Shown: positions 1 to 9,106, counted from the first letter of the stretch. The stretch is DNA of 64,000 nt from Opitutaceae bacterium (GCA_027482185.1 JAIXWF010000013.1:310001-374000); one strand, 5' to 3'. Made by a program: numbers and translations. The notes: a model not told the origin generated them from the sequence alone.

Positions 1-1
1 C

Positions 2-196
2 CAGCGCGACAAGATGATCGCGGAGTACGAAGCCCTCGCGAAGCAACTCAAGGACGCGACGGAAGAGCAGAAGAAAGCGATTTTGGCCAAGATGGAGGAA
101 CGCAAGAAGGCGTTCGAGGAAGCCCAGAGTGCGCTCCATCGGCAGATCCGCGACGAGCAGCGGCGGCAGCGTCAGAACGCGACCCCGCGGCGCTAA
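2..196 (+). CDS. C-terminal end of a charged coiled-coil protein (partial)
   Basis: The reading frame is open to the left edge of the window, so only the last 64 residues are visible. They are almost entirely charged helix (EEQKKA, KMEERKKAFEEA, RDEQRRQRQ) with heptad-like spacing, so a coiled coil is likely. An internal ATG at 14 exists, but codons upstream of it continue the same helical style. No family can be named. A strong hairpin terminator follows 35 bases after the stop, so this gene ends its transcription unit. Confidence 0.6.
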   Translation, partial: QRDKMIAEYEALAKQLKDATEEQKKAILAKMEERKKAFEEAQSALHRQIRDEQRRQRQNATPRR

Positions 197-230
197 CCCT
201 TTGGCGTAAACCTTAGCGTAATATCAGTCG

Positions 231-267
231 AAAAAGGCGGTCACCCCAGGTGGCCGCCTTTTTTTCT
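231..267 (+). terminator. Rho-independent terminator
   Basis: A 12-bp stem (AAGGCGGTCACC pairing with GGTGGCCGCCTT, one G-T wobble) closes a very short loop and is followed by seven T. The A-run before the stem pairs with the T-run, so it could work in both directions. It separates the partial first gene from the outer-membrane protein gene. Confidence 0.85.
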
Positions 268-366
268 TCCTGTCACCGCGGCGAACATGGCTTGAGTGGT
301 CTCCGCCGCCGACCCACGCTTTCCGACCCTGCGTTGTTTCTGTCCTTGATCCCATTCCCCGAAGTC

Positions 367-1497
367 ATGCGCCGTTTCTCGTTCGCCGGCTGGGCCCTTG
401 GCTTGGCGAGCGTCGGTTGCTGCGCCGATGCGACGAAGGCCGAACTGGCGGCTTGGTTGGCCCGGCAACCGAAGTGGAGCGTCTCGGTGTCCGCGGAGAG
501 CGCCGCCGGTTACAAAGACAACCTCTTGCTGAGCGCCAACGGACCGGAGGGCAGCCCGTTCGTGCGCGGGGCCGCCGATTTCCTTCTGCTCCATGTGCCG
601 CAGGGGCCGGCCGACTTTTCCTTCTTCGGCCAAGTGGAGCGGACGCAGTTCCTCGCCGACCGATCGGTCGATGGCGAGACGAGCGTATGGGTGCAGACGG
701 ACGGCGGGTACCGTTGGGGCGACCGCTTCAAGGTTTCGCTGCCGGTCACGGGTTACTTTTACGACCAGGTGTTCGATGTGTCCGACACCGACGTCGAGCG
801 GCTCGTCGCGGAATTGCGGGTGCAGGGATTGATGGTTGGGCCGACCCTGCGGTGGACTCCGGGACCGGCGTGGTGGCTGGAAGCGCAGGCGCTGGGCGAA
901 CGCAAACGGTACGACGACGGCGCGAACGACGGCGACATCGGCGAGGGCCGGATGCAGTTGGGTTGGCAACCCGGCGCGCGCTGGCGCCTGAGTGCGGCGT
1001 GGCAGCAGCGTTGGCGGAAGTTCGACCGGCGCGCGCAGTATTCGGCGGCGGGCCGCGAGCTCGCCGGAACCGCCCTGAAGATCGCGGAAGGCGAAGGCGA
1101 GGCCCGGGCCGAAATCACGTGGGACCGCGCGGGCCGCTGGAAATCCACGCTCCGGCTGGCCCGGCTTTCCTACCGCGACAACGGTTCGGGCTACTTCAGC
1201 TACACGGACCGCAAGTCGGCGGTGGAGACGGAGTGGCGGAGCGACCTTTGGCGGGTGCGGCTCGACGCCACCGCGAACCGCGTCGAGTTCGACGTGCAGA
1301 CGGTGGGCTTCGGCATCGATCCGCCGGCGCGGATCAAAGAGGAGTACGGCGCGACGCTGCGCGCGGAGCGGAAACTCGGCCCGCGGTGGATTTTGCTGGC
1401 GGAGTACGGCTGGGAGCGCAGCCGGTCCAACGACCGGTTCGCTTCCTACCGCGTGAACGAAGGCTTGCTAGGGGCGCGCTGGAGCTGGGAAAAATGA
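367..1497 (+). CDS. Predicted outer-membrane beta-barrel protein
   Basis: A 376-residue protein of unrecognised family. The start is put at ATG 367 because the frame's earlier ATG (250) lies inside the terminator and would add 39 non-hydrophobic residues, while 367 opens directly onto a basic and then hydrophobic segment (MRRFSFAGWALGLASVGCCA) that looks like a Sec signal. The mature part alternates aromatic and polar residues, is rich in W/R/Y, has many short amphipathic strands and ends in a tryptophan-containing strand, as outer-membrane barrels do. It is followed after 16 bases by a histidine kinase on the same strand, so the two may be co-transcribed. The barrel assignment is inference from composition. 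Confidence 0.6.
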   Translation: MRRFSFAGWALGLASVGCCADATKAELAAWLARQPKWSVSVSAESAAGYKDNLLLSANGPEGSPFVRGAADFLLLHVPQGPADFSFFGQVERTQFLADRSVDGETSVWVQTDGGYRWGDRFKVSLPVTGYFYDQVFDVSDTDVERLVAELRVQGLMVGPTLRWTPGPAWWLEAQALGERKRYDDGANDGDIGEGRMQLGWQPGARWRLSAAWQQRWRKFDRRAQYSAAGRELAGTALKIAEGEGEARAEITWDRAGRWKSTLRLARLSYRDNGSGYFSYTDRKSAVETEWRSDLWRVRLDATANRVEFDVQTVGFGIDPPARIKEEYGATLRAERKLGPRWILLAEYGWERSRSNDRFASYRVNEGLLGARWSWEK

Positions 1498-1513
1498 GGC
1501 GGTCCGCCCCGCC

Positions 1514-2914
1514 ATGTCCGCTCCCGCCGTCCCGTCGTCCCTCGCCCGCTATGCGCCGGCGGGCGTGCTCGCACTGACGGTGATCGTCTTCGCGGCCGTT
1601 GTCGCGACGGTGACGTGGCAGCTGCGGACCGGCCTGCGGGAACAGATTTTCCAACGCGAGGCGCGGACGCTCGCCGCCGTCGCCGCCATGCAACTCGACA
1701 ACCGCGCCGGCGAGTTGACCGGCGTGCGTCTCGAGGATGCCCCGGGCGCGCTGCTGGTCGCCGTGCTGAAGACGTCGCAGCTGCGCGGGGTTGCCGGAGT
1801 CAGGATTTTCGACGCGCGGCGGCGCCTTTCCGATGCGTGGCCGTTCCGCTGGTCCGAGGCGGCGCCGCCGGACGAGCTCTGGCCGCGGCTCGCGGGCGGC
1901 GAAGCGGTGGGCCGCTGGCACGAAGGCGAATCCGGCGAAAGTCTGCTCGGGCTCGCGGAGCCCGGACCCGGGACCGCGGCGCTCGAGGCCTGGGTGCCGC
2001 TGCGGCGCAATGCCGGCGGCGGCCTGCTCGGCGTCGCGCAGTTTGTGGTCGAGGACGAACAGCTGGCGGCGGACCTCGAGGCGCACGATGTGCGGCTGTG
2101 GACGCAGGCGATGCTCGCGTGGGCGATCGGTTCGGCCGTGATCGTGTTTGCCGTCGGCTCGACCCTGCGGCGCCTGGCGGCCGCGAACCGCGCGTTGCGT
2201 GCGCAGAGCGAGGACCTCGTGCGCGCGAACCGCGAACTGGTGCTCGCGGCCAAGACTTCCGCCCTCGGCACGGTCACGGCGCACCTGATGCACGAGCTGA
2301 AGAATCCGCTGGCCGGCCTCGAGATTTTGGTCGCAGGCCAAGGGAACGACGGCGGCGGCCGGGGCGAGGCGGGCGGGGAATTGGCCGCGGCGTCGGCCCT
2401 GACGCGCCGGCTGCGCACGATGGTGAACGACGTCGTCGGCGTCCTGCGCGACGAGCAGGGCGGCGCGGCCTTCGAACTCACGGCGGCGGAGGTGGCCGAG
2501 ATCGCCGCCGCGAAGGTGCGGGCCGAGGCGGCGCAGCGCGGCGTCGTCCTCACGGCGGGCGGGCCCGACGACCTGGCTTTGTCGGGCCGGCGCGGAAACT
2601 TGGCGACGTTGGTGCTGCGGAACCTCCTGCAGAATGCCGTGGAAGCCACGCCGGCGGGCGGGCGCGTCGCGCTCGAGGCGCGCCGCGGCGCGGACGGCGG
2701 GATCGAATTCCTGGTGACGGATACGGGCAGCGGCCTGCCCGACACGGTGCGGGCGCGGCTCTTCGAACCTTGCACGAGCACGAAGGCCGGCGGCACGGGC
2801 GTCGGTCTCGCGCTGAGCGCGCAGCTCGCGCAGCAGGCGGGCGGCGTACTCGGGTTGGTGCGGAGCGACGCGGGCGGGACAAGCTTCCGCCTTGTGTTGG
2901 CCCCGGAGGCGTGA
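1514..2914 (+). CDS. Membrane-bound sensor histidine kinase
   Basis: A 466-residue two-component sensor kinase. A transmembrane segment at about residues 17-38 and a second at about 203-222 frame a periplasmic sensing domain. A short coiled stretch (about 224-248) leads to the dimerisation helix with phospho-acceptor His260 in HELKNPL. The ATPase domain shows the N box (NLLQNAVEA), G1 (DTGSGLPD), and a GTGVGLAL G2 box. The CTSTKAGGTG lid resembles NtrB/AtoS-type kinases. No response regulator gene is adjacent, so its partner lies elsewhere. It follows the barrel protein by 16 bases. The sensed signal is unknown. Confidence 0.88.
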   Translation: MSAPAVPSSLARYAPAGVLALTVIVFAAVVATVTWQLRTGLREQIFQREARTLAAVAAMQLDNRAGELTGVRLEDAPGALLVAVLKTSQLRGVAGVRIFDARRRLSDAWPFRWSEAAPPDELWPRLAGGEAVGRWHEGESGESLLGLAEPGPGTAALEAWVPLRRNAGGGLLGVAQFVVEDEQLAADLEAHDVRLWTQAMLAWAIGSAVIVFAVGSTLRRLAAANRALRAQSEDLVRANRELVLAAKTSALGTVTAHLMHELKNPLAGLEILVAGQGNDGGGRGEAGGELAAASALTRRLRTMVNDVVGVLRDEQGGAAFELTAAEVAEIAAAKVRAEAAQRGVVLTAGGPDDLALSGRRGNLATLVLRNLLQNAVEATPAGGRVALEARRGADGGIEFLVTDTGSGLPDTVRARLFEPCTSTKAGGTGVGLALSAQLAQQAGGVLGLVRSDAGGTSFRLVLAPEA

Positions 2915-2974
2915 TTCGAGCTCGGCCTGCAAATTTTTGGCTCAGTTTACTGCCGGCGCGGGTCTGGGGCGGGC

Positions 2975-4975
2975 GTGCGGACCCTTGGCTTCGTTTTCCG
3001 GATTTGGCGGCTGTCTTGGCTTTTGCTGCTGGGCGGGGCGGCGGCGCACGCCCAAACGGACGGCTCGCTGCGCTGGAAATCGTCGGTGCAGGGCTACATC
3101 ACGCTTTCGTCGCCGGCGCTGAGCGCCGATGGGAACACGATCTACATCGGCGTTGAGCGGGCGAACGGAGGCCGGGTCGTCGCACTGCCGCCGGACGGAG
3201 TGCGGCCCCGCTGGATCCGCGACCTGCGCGACCCGGTCGATTCGTCACCCGCGGTGGGGGCCGACGGCACCGTCTACGTCGGTTGCGTGGACGGCCGGCT
3301 TTATGCGCTCCGGCCTGAGACCGGTGAGATCAAGTGGGAGGTGAATTCGGGCGGATTTGTCACGAGTTCGCCGGCGATCGGAGCGGATGGCACCGTGTAT
3401 TTCGGCACGGCGGCAGGCAAACTCTATGCCGTGACGGCCCAGGGCGCGGTGCGCTGGACGTTCGCAACCGGCGGCACGATCGATTCGTCGCCGGCGATCG
3501 GGTCCGACGGCACGATCTACTTCGGTTGCGACGACCGCCAACTCTACGCCGTGAATCCCGACGGTTCGGAGAAGTGGCGGCTCGCGACCGGCGGCCGGAT
3601 CTTTGCGTCGCCGGCGATCGGAACGGACGGCACCGTCTATGTGGGATCGGCCGACCAGCGGTTGTACGCCGCCAATCCGGACGGAACGTTGAAGTGGTCC
3701 TATTTCACCAACGGCGACATCCAGGCGTCGCCGGTGCTCGGGGCGGACGGCACCGTCTATTTCGCCTCGGCCGACGCCTATTTCTACGCGCTCAACCCGG
3801 GAGGTGCGGACGCGCAGCGGCTCCGGTGGCGCACCGACATCCGCTCCACGACCGTGTCGACGGCGGTGGTGCGCGCGGACGGCGCGATCATTTTCGGGGC
3901 GGACGACCGGCGCGTGCGGGCGTTGCATCCCGCGACCGGCGCGGTGCTGTGGAGCTACCAGGCGGACGACGCGATCGAGTCCTCGCCGACGATCGCCCCG
4001 GACGGCTCGATCTACGTCGGTTCGTTGGACGGCTTCGTGCACAAGCTCAACGGCAACGGCTCGCCGCTGTCGTCGGTGTCGTCATGGCCGGGATTCCGCC
4101 GGAGCGCGGCGCACGACGGCCGGGCGCCGGTCCGGACGGGCACGGGGCAACTGGTCAACCTGGCGACGCGCGCCCGGGTTGAAGGCAACGAAACCTTGAT
4201 CGCGGGATTTGTCGTCCAAGGCCGCGAACGGCGCGCCTACCTGCTGCGCGGGGTCGGGCCGGCGCTGGCGGCATTCGGGCTCGCGGGGATGGCGGATCCG
4301 CGGTTGAACCTCTTCTCCGGCGGAACCGGAGTCGGCGGCAACGACAACTGGGGGCAGAACGAGGCGAGCCTGTCCGACGGACTTTCGATCACGGACACCA
4401 GCGCGGCGGTCGGGGCGTTTCCGCTGCCGGACGGCAGCCGGGATGCCGCGCTGCTGATCCCGCTTCCGCCGGGCCTCTACAGTTCCCATTTGCGCAGCAC
4501 CGACGGGCGGGGCGGGGTGGTGCTCGCCGAGATCTATGACGCGCTTGGCGGCGATCCGACCTCGCGCCTCGTCAACCTCTCGACCCGCGGGCAGGTCGGG
4601 GTGGGTGAAAACGCGCTCTTCGCCGGCGTCGTGGTCGGCGGTTCCGGAGTCACCCGTCTGTTGCTCCGCGCGGTCGGCCCGGGTCTGGCACAATTCAATG
4701 TCGGCGGCGTGCTGGCGCGTCCGACGATGGCCTTTTACCGGTCCGCGGGAGCCGGGGTGCAGACCTTGGTGCGCTCGAATACCGGCTGGACCACCGGCGG
4801 TTTGGCGCAGGATTTGGCGGGGGCGGCGACCTTGGTCGGGGCGTTCGCGTTGCCCGAGGCCAGCGCGGACTGCGCCATGGTGGTGGAGGTGCCTCCCGGG
4901 CCCTATACGATCCAGGTTTCGGGGGTGGGCGACACCACCGGAGAGGCGCTGGTTGAGATCTACGTTTTGCCCTGA
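2975..4975 (+). CDS. Secreted PQQ-type beta-propeller protein with tandem C-terminal domain
   Basis: A 666-residue exported protein. The only upstream start in frame that precedes the signal peptide is GTG 2975, giving a basic start, the hydrophobic WLLLLGGAAAHA, and cleavage near AHA-Q. Residues about 35-385 contain at least eight propeller repeats of the form SSPAIGADGTVYFG..DGKLYAV. The last about 275 residues are two copies of a domain with core words LLRGVGPALAAFG, VGAFPLP, SRDAALL and LAEIYD / VEIYVLP. The same tandem domain ends two other secreted proteins in this window (31231-34050 and 37646-41872). The second copy here is more divergent (SADCAMV replaces SRDAALL). The function is unknown; surface display or secretion by the C-terminal domain is a guess. 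Confidence 0.8.
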   Translation: MRTLGFVFRIWRLSWLLLLGGAAAHAQTDGSLRWKSSVQGYITLSSPALSADGNTIYIGVERANGGRVVALPPDGVRPRWIRDLRDPVDSSPAVGADGTVYVGCVDGRLYALRPETGEIKWEVNSGGFVTSSPAIGADGTVYFGTAAGKLYAVTAQGAVRWTFATGGTIDSSPAIGSDGTIYFGCDDRQLYAVNPDGSEKWRLATGGRIFASPAIGTDGTVYVGSADQRLYAANPDGTLKWSYFTNGDIQASPVLGADGTVYFASADAYFYALNPGGADAQRLRWRTDIRSTTVSTAVVRADGAIIFGADDRRVRALHPATGAVLWSYQADDAIESSPTIAPDGSIYVGSLDGFVHKLNGNGSPLSSVSSWPGFRRSAAHDGRAPVRTGTGQLVNLATRARVEGNETLIAGFVVQGRERRAYLLRGVGPALAAFGLAGMADPRLNLFSGGTGVGGNDNWGQNEASLSDGLSITDTSAAVGAFPLPDGSRDAALLIPLPPGLYSSHLRSTDGRGGVVLAEIYDALGGDPTSRLVNLSTRGQVGVGENALFAGVVVGGSGVTRLLLRAVGPGLAQFNVGGVLARPTMAFYRSAGAGVQTLVRSNTGWTTGGLAQDLAGAATLVGAFALPEASADCAMVVEVPPGPYTIQVSGVGDTTGEALVEIYVLP

Positions 4976-5111
4976 ACCCAGGCCCCGGTCGTCGTCCGCG
5001 CCGGGCGCGTGATGCCGGGAGATGGCCGGGAAACTGCTTGCCACTGCGCCGTCGCCGCATGGACACTTCCGGGCGACTACGACCGCGCTCCAAGCACACT
5101 CAAGCAACCAC

Positions 5112-5130
5112 GCGGGGCTTCCCCGCTTTT
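5112..5130 (+). terminator. Short hairpin plus T-run before the next gene
   Basis: A 6-bp GCGGGG/CCCCGC stem with a CTT loop is followed by TTTT, 137 bases after the propeller gene stop and only 11 bases before the next start. It may terminate the upstream transcript or act as a leader hairpin for the downstream gene. The stem is short, so confidence is moderate. Confidence 0.45.
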
Positions 5131-5140
5131 CCCGGACTAC

Positions 5141-7126
5141 ATGGACGACAACGCTCCCAAGGAGAATCCGCCCGCGGATTTCAACAAACTCGATTTGAGC
5201 CAACTGAAGGCCTTCAGCTTCGGCACGCAGTGGACTCAAGAGAAACCCGCTCCGTCCGACCGCCGCGACCACGGCGATGGCGGGGATCGTCCCCGCCGTG
5301 AAGATCGTCGCGAAGGCGCCGGTCCCGATCGGCGCGACCGCCGGGTTTTCCGGCGTCCCGCCGGTCCCGGCGGCGATGCGGCTCCGAGCGGCGGTGCGCC
5401 CGCTCCGGCGGGTGGCGCGCCGGCTCCGCGCGAATTTTCCGGCGACCGTCGGCCGCGCCAAGGCGGCGGTTACGGCGGCGGTCCCGGCGGTCCGCGCCGC
5501 GAAGGCGGCGGCTACGGCGGCGACCGCGGTCCGCGCTACGGCCAAGGCGGCCCCGGCGGTCCCGCCGGCCGCGGCGCGCCGCAGGATCGCGGCCCGTACG
5601 ACAGTCCTTATTACGCGGTCACCTTCTATCCGGAGGACACCAGCTTCAACACGCTCGTGCAGACGATCCGCAAATCGTGCCGCACGGTGGAGCTCTTCGA
5701 GATCGCGCGCACGGTCGTCGCCAAGACGGACCGCTTCGTCGTGGTGCTCGCCCACAAGCCCGCGCCCGCCGCCGCTCCTGCGGCCGAAGGCGCCCCGGCG
5801 CCGAAGCCGGCGAAGCCCGTTTTCCACATTTCCGTGCCGGACGGGATTCCGTTCGAGTCCGACGAGGCCGCCGTCGCCCATGTGCTCGGCCGCCATCTCG
5901 ACAAGTTCTTCGATTCCGCGGAAGCGGAAGTCGAGCCGCCGAAGGGCAACTTCCAGGTGATCAACAAGTGCAGCCTGACGGGCGAATTGCTCGGGCCGCC
6001 GAATTACCACCGCTACAACCAGATTCTCCAGCAGCACTACGCCGCGAAAATCGCGTCGCGCATGTCGCTCGAGGCCTTCCGCTCCCGCATCGAGACGGTG
6101 CGCGATCCGGAGGCCGTCAACCAGTGGTTGGCGAAGATGAAGAAGACCACGCGCTACACGTGGAAACTCAACGCCAAGCCGGCCCCGGCCGCGCCCGCGC
6201 CCGCCGCCGAAGCCGCGCCTGCGCCGGCCGAAGGCGCGCCCGCCGAGGCGGCCGCTCCCGTGGAAACCGCGCCCGCCGCGGCGCCCGCGCCGGACACGAC
6301 TCCGGTCTTCGACACGCTCGAGGACGCCCGCCTGCACCTGCTTACGCACGCCCGTGACAAGGTGGTGCGCACGACCGAGACGGCCCGTTTCCACGGCAAG
6401 ATCGCCGAGACGATGCCCCCCGGAGAAATCCGCCGCGCCGTCGAAGGCGCGCTGGAGCGCCAGCGTCGTTTCCCGTTGGATACGGCCAACGCCCTCCGCG
6501 GCCGCCTGCGCCGCGAGCACTTCACGATCTTCAAGAAGGGCTCCAAGGGCGTGTCGTACGTCTGCGCGGTGAAGCGGAAATTCCGCGTGCCGGGCCAGAC
6601 CTTCGGCGAGAGCATCGGCGCGCTGATCGCTTTCATCGAGGCGCACCCGATGGTGCGCGCGAGCGAGCTGACGTCGAAATTCCTCGGCATTGCCGGCGTC
6701 CCTGCGGCGCCCGCGCCCGCTGCGGCTCCGGCGGAAGGGGCGGCCCCGGCCGCCGAAGCGCCGAAGGCCGAGCCGACGCTCACGCTCGACGAACGCGCCA
6801 AGATCTCCCGTCTGCAGGGCGACCTCATGTGGCTGGTCCGCGAGGGCTACGTCACCGAGTTCATCGACGGCCGCCTCTTCGCGCCGCCGCCGATGGTCGA
6901 GGCCCGCAAGAAGGAGATCGAGGGCGACGAGCACGACCCGGAGAACTTCCCCGAAGTGCCCGCGGCCGAGGCGGCTCCCGCCCCGGTTCCGGCTGCGCCG
7001 GCGGAAACTCCGGCCGCGGACGCCCCGGTCGCCGAGACTCCCGCCGCGCCCGCGGCCGAGGTGCCGGCGCCGGAATCTCCGGCTCCGGAAGCCAAGCCCG
7101 ACGCCGGTCCGACGCCGGCCGCCTGA
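5141..7126 (+). CDS. Uncharacterised Ala/Pro/Gly-rich protein with conserved globular blocks
   Basis: I do not recognise this 661-residue protein. The start is set at ATG 5141 (MDDNAPKENP), which opens a soluble acidic start; the frame's earlier ATG at 5009 would add a 44-residue leader spanning the hairpin. Layout: an Arg/Gly-rich disordered part with GGYGG and GDR words (about 45-150); a block containing SPYYAVTFYPEDTSF and FEIARTVV (about 150-210); a block with SLTGELLGPPNYHRYN (about 225-345); long Ala/Pro linkers; a basic block with HFTIFKKGSKGVSYV (about 385-515); and a part resembling a winged helix (LDERAKISRLQGDLMWLV, GYVTEF) near 545-590; then an Ala/Pro tail. No signal peptide or membrane segment. 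The RGG-like region and basic blocks would suit nucleic-acid binding, but that is inference. Confidence 0.7.
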   Translation: MDDNAPKENPPADFNKLDLSQLKAFSFGTQWTQEKPAPSDRRDHGDGGDRPRREDRREGAGPDRRDRRVFRRPAGPGGDAAPSGGAPAPAGGAPAPREFSGDRRPRQGGGYGGGPGGPRREGGGYGGDRGPRYGQGGPGGPAGRGAPQDRGPYDSPYYAVTFYPEDTSFNTLVQTIRKSCRTVELFEIARTVVAKTDRFVVVLAHKPAPAAAPAAEGAPAPKPAKPVFHISVPDGIPFESDEAAVAHVLGRHLDKFFDSAEAEVEPPKGNFQVINKCSLTGELLGPPNYHRYNQILQQHYAAKIASRMSLEAFRSRIETVRDPEAVNQWLAKMKKTTRYTWKLNAKPAPAAPAPAAEAAPAPAEGAPAEAAAPVETAPAAAPAPDTTPVFDTLEDARLHLLTHARDKVVRTTETARFHGKIAETMPPGEIRRAVEGALERQRRFPLDTANALRGRLRREHFTIFKKGSKGVSYVCAVKRKFRVPGQTFGESIGALIAFIEAHPMVRASELTSKFLGIAGVPAAPAPAAAPAEGAAPAAEAPKAEPTLTLDERAKISRLQGDLMWLVREGYVTEFIDGRLFAPPPMVEARKKEIEGDEHDPENFPEVPAAEAAPAPVPAAPAETPAADAPVAETPAAPAAEVPAPESPAPEAKPDAGPTPAA

Positions 7127-7148
7127 TTTTCCGCGGCCGGTTGTCGGT

Positions 7149-7619
7149 ATGACCGCCGCGGACGTCGAGGCCTACCTGCACCGCCACATCCCGCTTTCCG
7201 CGGCGATGGGCGTGCGGGTGGCCGATTGCACCGCCGCCGGCGTCACGCTGGCGGCGCCGCTCGAGCCGAACGTCAACCACCGCGCGACCGTCTTCGGCGG
7301 CAGCATCTCCGCAGTCGCGATCCTGGCGGCGTGGTCTTGGCTGCACTTTGCGCTGCGCGGTGCCGGCGAATCCGCGCGGCTCGTCATCCAATCGAACCGT
7401 ATCGATTACCTTGCGCCGGTCGCCGGCGACTTCACCGCCCGCTGCGAAGGTGTTTCCCCGGAGCGGCTGCGGGTGTTTCTCGCGACGTTCCGCCGCCACG
7501 GGCGCGCGCGGCTGGAGGTGGCGGCGCACCTCGATTACCAAGGCAAGGTGGCCGCAAACTTTGCCGGCGACTATGTCGCGGTTCGGTTGCCGGCGGAAGC
7601 CGACGTCACCGCAGGGTGA
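7149..7619 (+). CDS. Hotdog-fold thioesterase (YiiD C-terminal-domain type)
   Basis: A 156-residue hotdog protein. The start ATG 7149 follows the upstream stop by 22 bases. Recognisable are HIPLSAAMGVRV at the N-terminus, the central helix region NHRATVFGGSISAVAILAAWSWL, SNRIDYLAPVAGDFTARC, and a final VAANFAGDYVAVR strand. This order matches stand-alone copies of the thioesterase domain found at the C-terminus of YiiD, predicted to hydrolyse acyl-CoA or acyl-ACP. Its last 14 bases overlap the tail of the convergent tsaE. The substrate cannot be told from the sequence. Confidence 0.75.
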   Translation: MTAADVEAYLHRHIPLSAAMGVRVADCTAAGVTLAAPLEPNVNHRATVFGGSISAVAILAAWSWLHFALRGAGESARLVIQSNRIDYLAPVAGDFTARCEGVSPERLRVFLATFRRHGRARLEVAAHLDYQGKVAANFAGDYVAVRLPAEADVTAG

Positions 7620-8043
7620 CGGTGTGGCGTTCGTCGGGCAAAATCCCGAGTTCCAGGTGCAGGGTGCCGGGCGGCAGCCAGGCGGAGATCTTTTCCGGCC
7701 ACTCGACGGCCAGGCACCACGGCGAAACGAGAAAGTCGGCGAGCAGCAGGTCCTCGACCTGCCGCGCGCCCTCGAGGCGGTAGGCGTCGAGGTGCAGCAA
7801 ATTCACCGGACCGCGGTGGAGCGTGAAGATGTTGAAGGTCGGACTGGTGACGGCTTCGGCGAGGCCGAGGCCGCGCGCCAAGCCTTGGACGAAGGTGGTC
7901 TTGCCGACGCCGAGGTCGCCGTGGAGCGCGAGGGTCGTGTCGGGCGGCAGACCGGCGGCGAACTCCGCCGCGAGCGTCCGCATTTCCTCGGCGGAGGCGG
8001 TCGTGATGCCCGCCCGCAGGCGGTCGAGGAGCGGGGCGGCCAT
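7606..8043 (-). CDS. tsaE: tRNA threonylcarbamoyladenosine biosynthesis ATPase TsaE
   Basis: 145 residues, normal for TsaE, the ATPase that partners TsaB/TsaD in making t6A37 on ANN-decoding tRNAs. The P-loop GDLGVGKT lies at 42-49, followed by the family words SPTFNI, HLDAYRL and VEWPEK. The start is CAT 8041-8043 (MAAPLLDRL), because the frame's earlier ATG at 8124 lies inside thiL. It begins 7 bases after the thiL stop and is the last gene of the leftward run. Confidence 0.92.
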   Translation of the reverse strand: MAAPLLDRLRAGITTASAEEMRTLAAEFAAGLPPDTTLALHGDLGVGKTTFVQGLARGLGLAEAVTSPTFNIFTLHRGPVNLLHLDAYRLEGARQVEDLLLADFLVSPWCLAVEWPEKISAWLPPGTLHLELGILPDERHTVTLR

Positions 8044-8050
8044 GGGCGTT

Positions 8051-8998
8051 TCAGCGCAGGTGCTCGTAGCCCTGGTACGCGGAAAGATCCAGCGTGCCGG
8101 GCACGGTCCGGTCGGCGGCGACAAACGTGCCGACTTCGGTTACGGGAGTGCGGGGAAAGGCCCGGTCCCAGGCGCGGGCGAAAGCGGCACGATCGGTTTT
8201 CGCGGCGAGGGCGAACACCAGCTCGTAGTCCTCGCCGTCGGTGAGCGCCGCCGCCGTGCCGACCCGGCGGCGACGGGGCAGGGCGGCTTCGACGAGGGCG
8301 GCGCGATTGCCGCGGGGGGTGAGCGCATGCAGGTCCTTCGCGAGGCCGTCGCTGAGATCCATCATGGCCCGCACGTCCGGCTGCCGCGCCAGCCACGCGC
8401 CTTCGGCGAGCCGAGGCGTGAAACGGTAGTGGTGGCCGGAGGCGAGGCTGCCGCCGAGCACGCCGGTGACCCAGATCGTGTCCCCGCGCCGGGCGCCGGT
8501 GCGGGTGACGACGCGCGGTCCGGCGGCGGTGCCGAGCAGCGTGAGGCTGGCGGCCAGGACGCCGTCGGCCTGCGCGACATCGCCGCCGACGATGGGGACG
8601 CCGAACTTCCGCGCGGCGGCGGCCAAGCCGCGGTAGAAGGATTCGAGCCAGCGGCAGTCGACGCGGCGGTCGAGGGTGAGGGCGAGGACGGCGGCGGTGG
8701 GTTGGCCGCCCATCGCGGCGAGATCGCTGAGATTGCGTTTGAGCAGTTTGGCGCCGACGGCGCGGGCGGGGACGCCAGCGTCGAAGTGGCGCCCGAAGAT
8801 CACCGGATCGACGGTGATGAGCTGCGGGCCGGCCGAGGCGGGCAGCACGGCGCAATCGTCGCCGATGCCGAAGGGAGCGCGGGGCGAGATCGAGCCGAGC
8901 CACCCGCGGATCGAAGCGATCAGCCGTGATTCGCCCCACGCGCCGACCGAGTCGGCCGCGTTTTTGGCAAACGGTTCGAAGCTGCCAGCCGGGGTCAT
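8051..8998 (-). CDS. thiL: Thiamine-monophosphate kinase ThiL
   Basis: 315 residues, the usual size. ThiL phosphorylates thiamine monophosphate to thiamine diphosphate. Family marks are FGIGDDCAVL (43-52), the LITVDPVIFGRHF segment, VGAKLLKRNLSDLAAMGG, PIVGGDVAQADG, and MMDLSDGLAKDL. In the second segment most homologues have VTTDMLVEGVHF, so the DxxxExVHF motif is modified here to DPVIFGRHF; the ATP/Mg motifs are intact. It lies between the CPBP protease and tsaE on the minus strand, with a 7-base gap to tsaE. Confidence 0.88.
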   Translation of the reverse strand: MTPAGSFEPFAKNAADSVGAWGESRLIASIRGWLGSISPRAPFGIGDDCAVLPASAGPQLITVDPVIFGRHFDAGVPARAVGAKLLKRNLSDLAAMGGQPTAAVLALTLDRRVDCRWLESFYRGLAAAARKFGVPIVGGDVAQADGVLAASLTLLGTAAGPRVVTRTGARRGDTIWVTGVLGGSLASGHHYRFTPRLAEGAWLARQPDVRAMMDLSDGLAKDLHALTPRGNRAALVEAALPRRRRVGTAAALTDGEDYELVFALAAKTDRAAFARAWDRAFPRTPVTEVGTFVAADRTVPGTLDLSAYQGYEHLR

Positions 8999-9000
8999 GC

Positions 9001-9035
9001 AGTCGAGAGTCGAGGGTTGGGAGTCGAGGGTTGAG
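9001..9035. repeat. Heptamer tandem array (AGTCGAG / GGTTGAG units)
   Basis: Five consecutive 7-base units read AGTCGAG, AGTCGAG, GGTTGGG, AGTCGAG, GGTTGAG. The array lies just upstream of the thiL start in the 108-base gap between thiL and the CPBP gene. It is one of about ten heptamer arrays in intergenic DNA of this window. Confidence 0.8.
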
Positions 9036-9106
9036 CGAGCGATCCGTCGATGGACGGAAAGCGTTGCTGCGGCCCGCCACCCGAGGAGCCAAACGGTCGC
9101 ATGGGT

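Noticed and set aside
250-366. Upstream ATG at 250 for the outer-membrane-type protein
   Set aside because: It lies in the terminator and the added 39 residues are not a signal peptide, whereas ATG 367 opens one.
4082-6934. A 950-codon open frame on the minus strand across the uncharacterised protein gene
   Set aside because: Its translation is Arg/Gly-rich without motifs and mirrors the codon structure of the plus-strand gene; a high-GC shadow.
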